Part shown: positions 16,513 to 24,671 of the stretch, one piece after another
Numbering within the stretch: position 1 is the first letter of the stretch
Layout: each line of letters starts with the position of its first letter
Source: Novosphingobium acidiphilum DSM 19966
GTDB taxonomy: Bacteria; Pseudomonadota; Alphaproteobacteria; Sphingomonadales; Sphingomonadaceae
DNA length: 64,000 bases
NCBI RefSeq assembly: GCF_000429005.1
Contig: NZ_AUBA01000015.1
Span: 1 to 64,000 of the forward strand
Direction of reading: 5' to 3'
Notes under the pieces: model-generated
Seen by the model: only the letters and a program-made list of their open reading frames with translations
Told to the model about the DNA's origin: nothing
The model's database searches: none
Translations under genes and position numbers: made by a program

Positions 16513-17385
16513 TCAGGTCAGGCCCAGCACGCGCACCGCATTGTCCTTCATGATCAGCGGCAAGACTTCGTCCTTGAACCCCACCTTGCGCGCAGCATCG
16601 ATCCACTTGGCCGGGTGGATCAGCGGAAAATCGCTGCCGAACAGCATCTTGTGCTTTAACTGGGTGTTGGCATACTGGATTATCTGCGGCGCAAAATACT
16701 TCGGCGACCATCCCGACAGGTCGATGAACACGTTGTCCTTGTGCAGCGCCATCGACAGGCTTTCATCCACCCAGGGCCAGCTGGGGTGCGCCAGGATGAT
16801 CTTCATGTCGGGAAAATCGACCGCGACATCATCGACCAGCATCGGCTGACCATATTTCAGACGGACCCCGCCGCCGCCGCGCATGCCCGTGCCCATGCCC
16901 GAATGACCGGTGTGGAAAATGGCGGGCAGCTTGTAATGGTTGATCACCTCGTAGATGGGATAACCCATCTGGTCGGCCGGCAGGCAGTTCTGCATGATGT
17001 GGTGGAACTTGAACCCGCGCACACCATGATTTTCGATCAGATCGCGCGCCTCGCGCGCGCCCATCTTGCCCTTGTGCGGGTCGATCGAGGCAAACGGGAT
17101 GCAGATGTCGTCATTCCTGTTGGCAATTTCGGCGACTTCATAATTCGACACCCGTTTGGCCCCGATGCCGCTTTCGCAGTCGACCGTGAACATGCAGAAC
17201 GCGATTTGCTGTTCGCGATAAAGCTCGATGATCTCGGGCATTTTCGGGCGTTCGCGCGGGGCCTTGAAATAGGCGCTGGCGGCGTCGAAAAACTGCCCCA
17301 TCACCGGATCTTCGGGATCGTGGCACGACACTTCGGCATGCACATGCACGTCGATCGCGGAAATACGGGTCAGGTCAATCGGCAT
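16513..17385 (-). CDS. Amidohydrolase-2 family metal-dependent hydrolase or decarboxylase
   Basis: A 290-residue TIM-barrel protein of the amidohydrolase-2 (ACMSD-like) family. The N-terminal metal motif is DVHVHAEVSCH; further histidines appear in GFKFHHIMQN and FHTGHSGMG, and the C-terminal aspartate in FGSDFPLIHP. The ATG at 17385 follows GGAGAG. It lies 78 bases after an aldehyde dehydrogenase and 35 bases before the LigF-like GST. Members of this family decarboxylate aromatic acids or hydrolyse beta-keto thioesters and lactones. None of these fits decisively, so the reaction stays open. Confidence 0.8.
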   Translation of the reverse strand: MPIDLTRISAIDVHVHAEVSCHDPEDPVMGQFFDAASAYFKAPRERPKMPEIIELYREQQIAFCMFTVDCESGIGAKRVSNYEVAEIANRNDDICIPFASIDPHKGKMGAREARDLIENHGVRGFKFHHIMQNCLPADQMGYPIYEVINHYKLPAIFHTGHSGMGTGMRGGGGVRLKYGQPMLVDDVAVDFPDMKIILAHPSWPWVDESLSMALHKDNVFIDLSGWSPKYFAPQIIQYANTQLKHKMLFGSDFPLIHPAKWIDAARKVGFKDEVLPLIMKDNAVRVLGLT

Positions 17386-17463
17386 CACAGGCTCTCCGAA
17401 GGGGCAATAGTCCACCTTCCATCGGGTGCGCGCAGACGGCAAGCCCTGCGCGCACCCGGAACG

Positions 17464-18978
17464 TCACATCTGGATGATGACAGTCTTGGTTTCGAGATAG
17501 GCTTCGATCCCTGCGCGGCCCTGTTCGCGGCCCAGCCCCGACTGCTTGTACCCGCCGAACGGCAGCGCGGTGTCGATCATCGCATGGCAATTGCCCCACA
17601 CCGTGCCCGCCTTGATCTTCGCGGCCAGCCGGTGCATCGCGGTCAGATCGCGGGTCCACACCCCGGCACCCAGGCCAAAGCAGGTGTCATTGGCCATCTT
17701 GGCCACTTCGTCGATATCGTCGAACCGCTGCGCCACGACAACGGGGCCGAAAATCTCTTCGCGGACCACGCTCATTTGCGGGTTCACGTTCGCCAGGATC
17801 GTCGGGTTGACGTAATACCCGCCTTCGCTGGCCGGTGCGTCGCCGCCGATCACCACGCTTGCGCCGTCGCGCTTGCCCGCGGCAATATAGCCCATCACGC
17901 GGTCGTGCTGTTCCTTGCTGACCAGCGGGCCGGTATGTCCCGCGGGATCGAGCGAGGGGCGCGGCGCCCAGAACGGCGCGGTTGCCGCCATGCCTTCAAG
18001 CACATTGTCGAACACCGATTTGTGCGCAAACAACCGCGAACCGGCGATGCAGACCTGGCCCGAATTGAACCAGATTGCGCCCGCCACGCCCGGCGCCACT
18101 TGCGCCACATCGACATCGGGCATCACCACGACAGGTGATTTTCCGCCCAGTTCCAAGGTGACCCGCTTCATCGTTTCGGTGGCGGCACGGTTGATCACTT
18201 TGCCGATTTCGGTCGATCCGGTGAACGCGATCTTGTCGACATCGGGATGCTTGACCAGATGGTCGCCCGAGATGTGGCCATGCCCGGTGATCACGTTGAC
18301 CACGCCCGCCGGGAACCCGGCCTCGACCACCAGATCGGCCAGCCGCAGCGCGGTTACCGAGGTCTGTTCGGCCGGCTTGAGCACCAGCGTGCAGCCCGCC
18401 GAAAGCGCCGGCGCGATCTTCAGCGTGGCCATCAGCAACGGGAAATTCCACGGCACGATCTGGCCGCACACGCCCACCGGTTCCTTGACGGTATAGCTGA
18501 ACACCGCCCCCGCCGGCAGCGTGTAGGGCGCGGTGGTTTCGCCTGCGACTTTGCTTGCCCAGCCGGCCATGAAGCGCAGCTGGCTGATCGCGCCGGGAAT
18601 GTCGACCGCGGCGGCCATGCCCTTGGGCTTGCCATTGTCGATCGCTTCGAGCTCGGCAAATTCGTCGGCATGGGCCTCAAGCAGGTCGGCCAACCGGTTG
18701 ATGATGCGTTCGCGCGCCATCGGCGCCAGGCCCGACCAACGGCCATCGTCGAATGCGGCGCGCGCCGCGGCCACGGCACGATCGACATCGGCGGGCGATG
18801 CATCGACAATGTGCGACACAATTCTGCCGTTCGACGGATCTTCCACCGCGATCACCGCGCCGTGCGACGAATCAACCCATTGGTTGTTGATGAACAGCTG
18901 CGGTTTGCGCGCCAGCGCCTTGGCCGCGGCAGGGGAATAGGCGGGCTGTACGTAACTGATGGTGGCGATGTCGTTCAT
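17464..18978 (-). CDS. NAD-dependent aldehyde dehydrogenase (first gene of the GST operon)
   Basis: A 504-residue aldehyde dehydrogenase of the betaine/phenylacetaldehyde dehydrogenase type. Seen are GQIVPWNFPLLMATLKIAPA for NAD binding, FTGSTEIGK, the glutamate in LELGGKSP, the nucleophile cysteine in NSGQVCIAGSR and the C-terminal PFGGYKQSGLGRE. A perfect AGGAGG lies eight bases before the ATG at 18978. It heads the operon of amidohydrolase, LigF-like GST and hydrolase, and copy C of the shared operator lies 50 bases upstream. An aromatic aldehyde is likely, for instance vanillin or a side-chain aldehyde, but sequence does not decide. Confidence 0.88.
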   Translation of the reverse strand: MNDIATISYVQPAYSPAAAKALARKPQLFINNQWVDSSHGAVIAVEDPSNGRIVSHIVDASPADVDRAVAAARAAFDDGRWSGLAPMARERIINRLADLLEAHADEFAELEAIDNGKPKGMAAAVDIPGAISQLRFMAGWASKVAGETTAPYTLPAGAVFSYTVKEPVGVCGQIVPWNFPLLMATLKIAPALSAGCTLVLKPAEQTSVTALRLADLVVEAGFPAGVVNVITGHGHISGDHLVKHPDVDKIAFTGSTEIGKVINRAATETMKRVTLELGGKSPVVVMPDVDVAQVAPGVAGAIWFNSGQVCIAGSRLFAHKSVFDNVLEGMAATAPFWAPRPSLDPAGHTGPLVSKEQHDRVMGYIAAGKRDGASVVIGGDAPASEGGYYVNPTILANVNPQMSVVREEIFGPVVVAQRFDDIDEVAKMANDTCFGLGAGVWTRDLTAMHRLAAKIKAGTVWGNCHAMIDTALPFGGYKQSGLGREQGRAGIEAYLETKTVIIQM

Positions 18979-19027
18979 CGGTCATCCTCCTTTGGCAACG
19001 GCCTGCGCCAGCGCGCGGCCGACTATT

Positions 19028-19046
19028 TTGTAGGCAAGGCATACAA
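19028..19046. promoter_or_regulatory. 19-bp inverted-repeat operator, copy C
   Basis: TTGTAGGCAAGGCATACAA, 50 bases upstream of the aldehyde dehydrogenase start at 18978. It shows both outer arms of the consensus intact (TTGTA and TACAA). One of five matching sites. Confidence 0.65.
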
Positions 19047-19301
19047 ACTTCACACACGCTTGCAACCGCAAAACCGCAGGGCCGCACGATTGGGCTGCGG
19101 CGGTGCGTCCCATCGGGACCTGACCGGGCACGGCGGGTGGCAAGCGCGAATCACCATGCGAATCACCCCGCCCAGCATCGCGCCAAAGGCAATCGATTGA
19201 TACGATCGTCCAGGTCCGGTTCGGGGCCAGATATCACTTTTACCTTATCAAATGTGATCTTTTTATAGCGCGGGAGCACGCAAGACGTAGCGTTCGCACG
19301 A

Positions 19302-19321
19302 TGCCCCCTTGCAAAGGGGCA
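19302..19321 (+). promoter_or_regulatory. Leader hairpin before the TonB receptor
   Basis: TGCCCC pairs with GGGGCA around CTTGCAAA, immediately upstream of operator copy D. It could be an attenuator or simply a structured leader; no T-run follows. Confidence 0.3.
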
Positions 19322-19323
19322 AT

Positions 19324-19342
19324 TCGTATGCACTACCTACAA
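19324..19342. promoter_or_regulatory. 19-bp inverted-repeat operator, copy D
   Basis: Read on the minus strand: TTGTAGGTAGTGCATACGA. It ends 51 bases before the receptor ATG at 19394, placed to block transcription of the receptor. One of five matching sites. Confidence 0.6.
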
Positions 19343-19393
19343 ATGGCAGGCGCCCTGACAAGAACGGCGTCGCAGGTGAGAGGGACGAGACAG

Positions 19394-21922
19394 ATGGACG
19401 CTGACAGGCTGGCGGATCGCGCCGAAACCAATTTGCCGCGCAACAACCGGATCGCAACCACCGCGCTGAAGGGCGCATCGCTGCTTGGCCTTGCAATGGG
19501 CATGATCGCGGCCACCCCGGCACTGGCCGCCGATGCGGACGCACGTGCTGCTGCCCCCAAGGTCGAGGAAATCATCGTTACCGCGCAGTTCCACACACAA
19601 AAGCTGCAGGACACGCCGATTGCGATTACCGCGCTGAGCGGATCGAGCCTTGAAGACCGCAGCGCAAACAATCTGTCCGCCATTTCCGACAGCGCGCCCA
19701 GCGTGATCCTGCGCCCGGCCTCTGCCGCATTCGGGGATTCGATCACCGCGTCGATCCGCGGGCTGGGCCAGGGCGATTTCGATCCGGCGATGGAACCGGG
19801 CGTGGGCATTTATATCGACGATGTCTATTTTCCGCGTCTGACGGGCGCCAATCTTGATCTGATGGATGTCGACCGGGTCGAAGTGCTGCGCGGACCGCAA
19901 GGCACGCTGACCGGCAAGAATTCCGAAGGCGGCGCGATCAAGTTCTATTCCAAGGTGCCCAACGGCGACAACAGCGGGTACATCACCGCAACATACGGCA
20001 GCCGCAACCGTATCAACCTGGCCGGCAGTGCCGACTTCAAGCTGGTCGACGGGCTCTACGGGCGCATTTCCGGTGCCTATGGCGATCAGGACGGCTACAT
20101 CAACGTCTATGACTTTGGCTGCAGAAACCCGGGCCAGGGCGTGGCATCGACGACAGGCGGCACCAACTGCCTGAAGTACAAGGAAGGCGACGTCGGCTAC
20201 AAGGCCGTGCGCGGCATCCTGCGCTACAATCCCAACGACAAGCTGGATGTCACGATCAGCGGCGACTACACCAAGGACCAGCACCATAACGCCGCGCAAG
20301 TGCTGCTTTATGCCAACAACCAGAACCCCAATGTCGCCGCAGCACCGGGCGTACCCTATGACAGCCGGTTTATCTGCGGGCCGTTCTGCAACTATGACAC
20401 CACCGGACAAGGTGCGGCCACATTCACCGCGGGCCTGCTGCCGTTCCTGCAGGGCGCGCCGTTCCAGGCAACGTCAGGGTCCGAACTGTCGAAATATACC
20501 GGCTGGGGCGTATCGGGCAAAATCCTCTACAACCTGACCGACACGGTGAAGCTGACCTCGATCACGTCATACCGCGCGTTTGAAGACATGTTCAGCGTCG
20601 ATAACGACCTGTCGCCGGCCAATGTCGGATTTGGCAACAACGACATCACCGACTGGTCTTGGAGCCAGGAACTGCGACTGAATGCCAGGCTGTCGAACAT
20701 GGTGAATGCCACGCTGGGCGGGTATTATTCGGATGAAAAGTCGGTCTATTACACGCTGCAGGACATTCGCTATGTCGCTGTCGGCGTGCCGGGCCCGGTC
20801 TGTGCGGCCATCGGCGGCGTCAACACCCCGACCTGCCCGGTCTATCCGTTGCAGTTCATCGGCAACGACCCGATCACCACCAAATCCAAAGGGGTCTATG
20901 GCGATATCGAAATCAAGCCCACCGACGGACTGACGATAAATGGCGGTCTGCGTTATACCAATGACCAGAAGAACTATACGTTCGTCCGGCTGAACCTCGA
21001 CGGCGTCACACCGCAGACGTTCCTTGGCGCGCTCAACGGCTTTACCGCAACCCCGTTCAACGGCAACCGGCTCGATTACCGCTTTGCGGTCGATTACCGG
21101 TTCAACCCGCAGGCGATGGTCTATGCCTCGGTCGCATCGGGGTACAAGGCAGGCGGCGATGGCCCGCGTCCGTTCAACCCGGCGCAGGCGATTGCCTTCG
21201 GATCGGAATCGGTGGTCAACTATGAAATCGGCACCAAGACCGACCTGCTTGATCGCAAGCTGCGGGTAAACCTTGATGTGTTCTACCTGGATTTCAAGAA
21301 TGCGCAGCTGACCCTGCTGTCGTGCCCGCAATATGGCGGCGCAGGCCCCTGCGCGCTGCCCCAAAACGCCGGCAATGCGCATTCCAAGGGGGTCGAGGCG
21401 GAAGTCACGCTGCGCCCGGTGGCCGGGCTCGTGATCGACAGTTCGCTGTCGTATCAGGACTGGAAATGGACTTGCGTCAATCCGCAGGTGGTCGGGCTGG
21501 CCCAGGGGCCCTGTTCGTCCGACCAGTCGGTGATCAGCCTGATCAACCAGCAACCCCCGGGCCTGGAAAAGTGGAAGTGGAATGTCGGCGCGCAATATGA
21601 CGCCGACCTTGGCAATGCCGGATCGCTGACCCCGCGCATCGACGTCAGCTATCAGGGCAGCCAGATCGGCAACGTGCTGGCGGCTACCCCCGGTTCGCCA
21701 TCGGCACTGTATGGTCAGCTTGATGCCTATACCCTGACCAATGCGCGCCTGACCTGGCGCAGCAGGACCCGCGACCTGACAGTGGCGCTGGCGGTGACCA
21801 ACGTGTTCGACAAGTACTATTACACGTCGAAATTCGACCTGACCGGCGCCGGCGCCGGGGCCATTGCCGGTTCTCCGGGGCGGCCGCGCGAATGGTCGAT
21901 CGCCATCAAGAAAACGTTCTGA
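19394..21922 (+). CDS. TonB-dependent outer-membrane receptor
   Basis: An 842-residue receptor. A signal peptide of about 45 residues ends at ATPALAAD; the TonB box is probably VEEIIVTAQ; then comes the plug domain with GVGIYIDDVYFPR and VEVLRGPQGTLTGKNSEGGAI, and a 22-strand beta barrel ending in the phenylalanine of IAIKKTF. This is the sphingomonad TonB-receptor type, which takes up aromatic compounds or other large hydrophobic substrates as well as iron chelates. The ATG at 19394 is preceded by GGGACGAGA. Its neighbours and operator copy D suggest uptake of a lignin-derived compound. A siderophore role is not excluded. Confidence 0.9.
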   Translation: MDADRLADRAETNLPRNNRIATTALKGASLLGLAMGMIAATPALAADADARAAAPKVEEIIVTAQFHTQKLQDTPIAITALSGSSLEDRSANNLSAISDSAPSVILRPASAAFGDSITASIRGLGQGDFDPAMEPGVGIYIDDVYFPRLTGANLDLMDVDRVEVLRGPQGTLTGKNSEGGAIKFYSKVPNGDNSGYITATYGSRNRINLAGSADFKLVDGLYGRISGAYGDQDGYINVYDFGCRNPGQGVASTTGGTNCLKYKEGDVGYKAVRGILRYNPNDKLDVTISGDYTKDQHHNAAQVLLYANNQNPNVAAAPGVPYDSRFICGPFCNYDTTGQGAATFTAGLLPFLQGAPFQATSGSELSKYTGWGVSGKILYNLTDTVKLTSITSYRAFEDMFSVDNDLSPANVGFGNNDITDWSWSQELRLNARLSNMVNATLGGYYSDEKSVYYTLQDIRYVAVGVPGPVCAAIGGVNTPTCPVYPLQFIGNDPITTKSKGVYGDIEIKPTDGLTINGGLRYTNDQKNYTFVRLNLDGVTPQTFLGALNGFTATPFNGNRLDYRFAVDYRFNPQAMVYASVASGYKAGGDGPRPFNPAQAIAFGSESVVNYEIGTKTDLLDRKLRVNLDVFYLDFKNAQLTLLSCPQYGGAGPCALPQNAGNAHSKGVEAEVTLRPVAGLVIDSSLSYQDWKWTCVNPQVVGLAQGPCSSDQSVISLINQQPPGLEKWKWNVGAQYDADLGNAGSLTPRIDVSYQGSQIGNVLAATPGSPSALYGQLDAYTLTNARLTWRSRTRDLTVALAVTNVFDKYYYTSKFDLTGAGAGAIAGSPGRPREWSIAIKKTF

Positions 21923-21996
21923 CGATCCGGGCGGGTGCCCGTCTGGCACCCGCCTGCACTGCCCGTAGGTACCCGCGAGACAAGGATGCCAGCCCC

Positions 21997-23472
21997 ATGC
22001 CCCTGTTGCCGCCCGGCGTTGCGATCGCCCACCCCGAACACCTGTATATCGGCGGCGCATGGGTACCCGCACACAGCGGGCGCCTGATCGAGCTGATTTC
22101 GCCCGATACCGAAAACGTGGTGGCGCGCGTGGCCGAAGCCGATGATGCCGATATGGATGCCGCCGTGGCGGCCGCGCGCCACGCGTTCGACCATGGTCCT
22201 TGGGCTCGGACAGGCCCAGCGCAGCGTATCGCCGCGTTTCGCCGCATGATCGACCAGCTTGAGCCGCGTGTGCCCGAACTGGCGCGGGCCTGGACCGCGC
22301 AGATGGGGGGCCTGGCCAGCTTTGCCGGGGCGATGCATGCCGGATCGGTCCTGGCGCTGAAACAGATTGCCGGATTTGCCGAAAGCTTTGCCTTTGTCGA
22401 ACAACGCCCCAGCATGGCGGCGGCCTGCGCGCTGGTGGTGCACGAACCCGTCGGCGTGGTTGCGGCGATTGCGCCGTGGAACGCGCCGTTCGGGATCATG
22501 GCCAACAAGGTTGCCTATGCGCTGTTGACCGGATGCACCGTCATCATGAAACCGTCACCCGAAACCCCGCTGGAGGCATACCTGATTGCCGAAGCGGCAG
22601 AGGCTGCGGGAATACCCCCGGGCGTGATCAACCTGGTGCCGGCGCACCGCGCGGCCAGCGATCACCTGGTGTGCAATCCAGGCGTCGACAAAGTCAGCTT
22701 TACCGGATCGACCCTGGCGGGACAGCGCATTGCCACGGTCTGTGCCGGGCGCATGGCGCGCTGCACGCTGGAACTGGGCGGCAAATCGGCGGCCATCCTG
22801 CGCGACGATTTCGCGATTGCCGATGCCGCACGCCTGTTGACCGGCACGATCACGATGATGAGCGGGCAAGTCTGCGCCATGCTCAGCCGGGTGATCGTGC
22901 CACGCGCACGGCATGACGAACTGGCCGGGGCGATCGCCGCGCAGATGCGCAACGTGCGCATCGGGCACAGCGATGATCCGGCGACGCAGCTTGGGCCGCT
23001 GGCGATGAAGCGCCAGCTGGCACGGGTGGAAAGCTATATCGAACAGGGCCGCGCCAGCGCCGATCTGGTGACCGGCGGCGGACGCCCGGCGCATCTGAAC
23101 TGGGGCTATTTCATCGAACCGACCTTGTTTGCCAATGTCGACAACACCAGCGCGATCGCGCAGGAGGAAATCTTTGGCCCGGTGCTGTGCCTGATACCCG
23201 CCGATGACGAGGATCATGCCGTGCGCATCGCCAACGACAGCACCTATGGCCTGAACGGATCGGTGCTGACCCACGATGCCGACGCGGCCTGGCGGATCGG
23301 CCGACGCATACGCACCGGCGGATTTGGCCAGAACGGGTTGCGCATGGATTTCGGACTGCCCTTCGGCGGCTTCAAGCAATCGGGCATCGGCCGCGAAGGC
23401 GGGCCCGAAGGGCTGCACCCCTATCTCGAAATGAAGACAATGCTGCTCGATGCAGTGCCGACCAGCTGGTAA
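21997..23472 (+). CDS. NAD-dependent aldehyde dehydrogenase downstream of the TonB receptor
   Basis: A 491-residue aldehyde dehydrogenase. Conserved parts are AAIAPWNAPFGIMANKVAYA, FTGSTLAGQ, the glutamate in LELGGKSA, the nucleophile cysteine in MSGQVCAMLSR and PFGGFKQSGIGREGG. The ATG at 21997 follows CAAGGA; upstream codons in the same frame overlap the end of the receptor gene. It starts 74 bases after the receptor and is probably co-transcribed with it. It may oxidise coniferaldehyde, vanillin or a similar aldehyde made by the oxidases at 24668-28831. It is distinct from the aldehyde dehydrogenases at 6656 and 17464. Confidence 0.87.
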   Translation: MPLLPPGVAIAHPEHLYIGGAWVPAHSGRLIELISPDTENVVARVAEADDADMDAAVAAARHAFDHGPWARTGPAQRIAAFRRMIDQLEPRVPELARAWTAQMGGLASFAGAMHAGSVLALKQIAGFAESFAFVEQRPSMAAACALVVHEPVGVVAAIAPWNAPFGIMANKVAYALLTGCTVIMKPSPETPLEAYLIAEAAEAAGIPPGVINLVPAHRAASDHLVCNPGVDKVSFTGSTLAGQRIATVCAGRMARCTLELGGKSAAILRDDFAIADAARLLTGTITMMSGQVCAMLSRVIVPRARHDELAGAIAAQMRNVRIGHSDDPATQLGPLAMKRQLARVESYIEQGRASADLVTGGGRPAHLNWGYFIEPTLFANVDNTSAIAQEEIFGPVLCLIPADDEDHAVRIANDSTYGLNGSVLTHDADAAWRIGRRIRTGGFGQNGLRMDFGLPFGGFKQSGIGREGGPEGLHPYLEMKTMLLDAVPTSW

Positions 23473-23497
23473 TTGTGGGGCTTTCGCGCGGCGGATC

Positions 23498-23740
23498 TCA
23501 GCCCCGTTCAACACAGCCACCGTCGACATACAAATCCACACCATTGACAAAGCTTGCGTCGCTGCGGGCCAGGAACAGCACCGGGCGTGCAACCGCACAC
23601 GCTTCGCCCATCCGCCCGATTGGCACGACATCGGCAAACACGGCGCGCACCGCGGCAACATTGCCCGGTACTGCGGCGACCGATCCGATCGAACCGGTCA
23701 CCACGATCGCCCCGGCATTGCGCATATGCGGCAACGCTTG
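23498..23740 (-). pseudogene. Remnant of a short-chain dehydrogenase
   Basis: The minus-strand frame reads ALPHMRNAGAIVVTGSIGSV and then, without the tyrosine-lysine active site, jumps to RAVFADVVPIGRMGEACAVA followed by FLARSDASFVNGVDLYVDGG. These are the middle and the C-terminal end of an SDR with the catalytic YxxxK region deleted and the cofactor-binding N-terminus missing. It cannot be a working enzyme. It lies between the aldehyde dehydrogenase and the 286-residue protein, on the opposite strand, and looks like the scar of a past rearrangement. Confidence 0.7.
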
Positions 23741-23810
23741 CGATCTTTCTAACATTTGATACGATAGCGGGTGGCGATACAAGACCTCGATCGCACAGGC
23801 GGGAGAATGC

Positions 23811-24671
23811 ATGGACCGGCAGGCGCTCTACGGCGCGCTCGATCAGTTTCTGGACGCGTTGCGCGCCGGAAACGCGGCGGGTGTCGACTGGGCCGACCAG
23901 GCCCTGACATCGGAAAACAATGTCCTGCTGCCGGTTGGTGATGGCGTCTGGGGCACGATCGCGGGCCTTGGCGATTATGCCCTGCGCTTTGCCGATCCGC
24001 GCACGCGCCAGGTCGGCTATTTCGGTACGGTGATCGAGGCGATCGAGGAATCGGGGTTTACCCTGCGGCTGCGATACGATGCCGATGGCGCGGTGGCCGA
24101 GGCGGAAATGTGCATCGTGCGCCAGTCGGACAGCGGCATCAAATTCGAAAACCCGCGCTATTGGACCAAGCCGATCCTGGAAGCCGATGCAGTGGCACCT
24201 GCCCCGCGCGACGCAATGGTGCGCCTGTCCAACGGTTATTTCGACACGTTGCAATTGAACGACGGCACGATCCACACGCGATTTCACCCCGATTGCCAGC
24301 GCGTGGAAAACGGCGTGCAGACCACCAACAACCCCGAATTTGCCAAAATCGTGCCGGTGTCTGCGCTGGGGTGCGAGGCGCAGTTCCGCATGGGCAACTA
24401 TCGCTACGACGACGAATTGCGCGCGCGCCGGTTTCCCCTGGTCGACGAGGACCGCGGGCTGGTGCTGGCGTTCGGGTTCATCGACCATTCGGGGCGGCTC
24501 GACACGTATCAGCTGACCGACGGGCGCACCGTAAAAAGCCCGGTGCGCCGCCCGCACAGTTTCTACGTTTCCGAACTGTTCAAGATCGATCACGGCATGA
24601 TCTGCCAGATCGAAGCCAATTTCATCACCGTGCCCTATCGCATGCCCTGCCCGTGGGATGCGCCGGCATGA
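23811..24671 (+). CDS. Uncharacterised 286-residue protein heading the periplasmic oxidase operon
   Basis: I do not recognise a named family. The N-terminus (MDRQALYGALDQFLDALRAG, then ALTSENNVLLPVGDGVWGTI) looks like a SnoaL/NTF2-type alpha+beta fold. The second half has a repeated flavour of the same, with LEADAVAPAPRDAMVRLSNG, FHPDCQRVENG and FGFIDHSGRLDTYQL. No signal peptide or membrane segment is seen, so it should be cytoplasmic. GGGAGAA lies just before the ATG, and the stop overlaps the next start (ATGA), so it is coupled to the PQQ dehydrogenase. NTF2-like enzymes such as LdpA/LsdE act as lyases on lignin dimers; that parallel is only suggestive. Confidence 0.75.
   Translation: MDRQALYGALDQFLDALRAGNAAGVDWADQALTSENNVLLPVGDGVWGTIAGLGDYALRFADPRTRQVGYFGTVIEAIEESGFTLRLRYDADGAVAEAEMCIVRQSDSGIKFENPRYWTKPILEADAVAPAPRDAMVRLSNGYFDTLQLNDGTIHTRFHPDCQRVENGVQTTNNPEFAKIVPVSALGCEAQFRMGNYRYDDELRARRFPLVDEDRGLVLAFGFIDHSGRLDTYQLTDGRTVKSPVRRPHSFYVSELFKIDHGMICQIEANFITVPYRMPCPWDAPA

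Larger units (their letters stand above)
18979..19393. other. 415-base divergent intergenic region with two operators
   Basis: No gene is seen. The region separates the aldehyde dehydrogenase (minus strand) from the TonB-dependent receptor (plus strand). It holds operator copies at 19028 and 19324, an AT-rich patch at about 19230-19270 that probably carries the receptor promoter, a hairpin at 19302-19321, and the 10-mer TTGATACGAT at 19197, which recurs at 23756. Confidence 0.6.

Noticed and set aside
23521..23535. GACATACAAAT as another operator copy
   Set aside because: It is a half site inside the SDR remnant, coding for part of VDLYVDGG, and has no second arm.
24110..24667. Upstream extension of the PQQ dehydrogenase frame
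   Set aside because: It overlaps the 286-residue gene in another frame; the ATG at 24668 begins a proper signal peptide and overlaps the previous stop.
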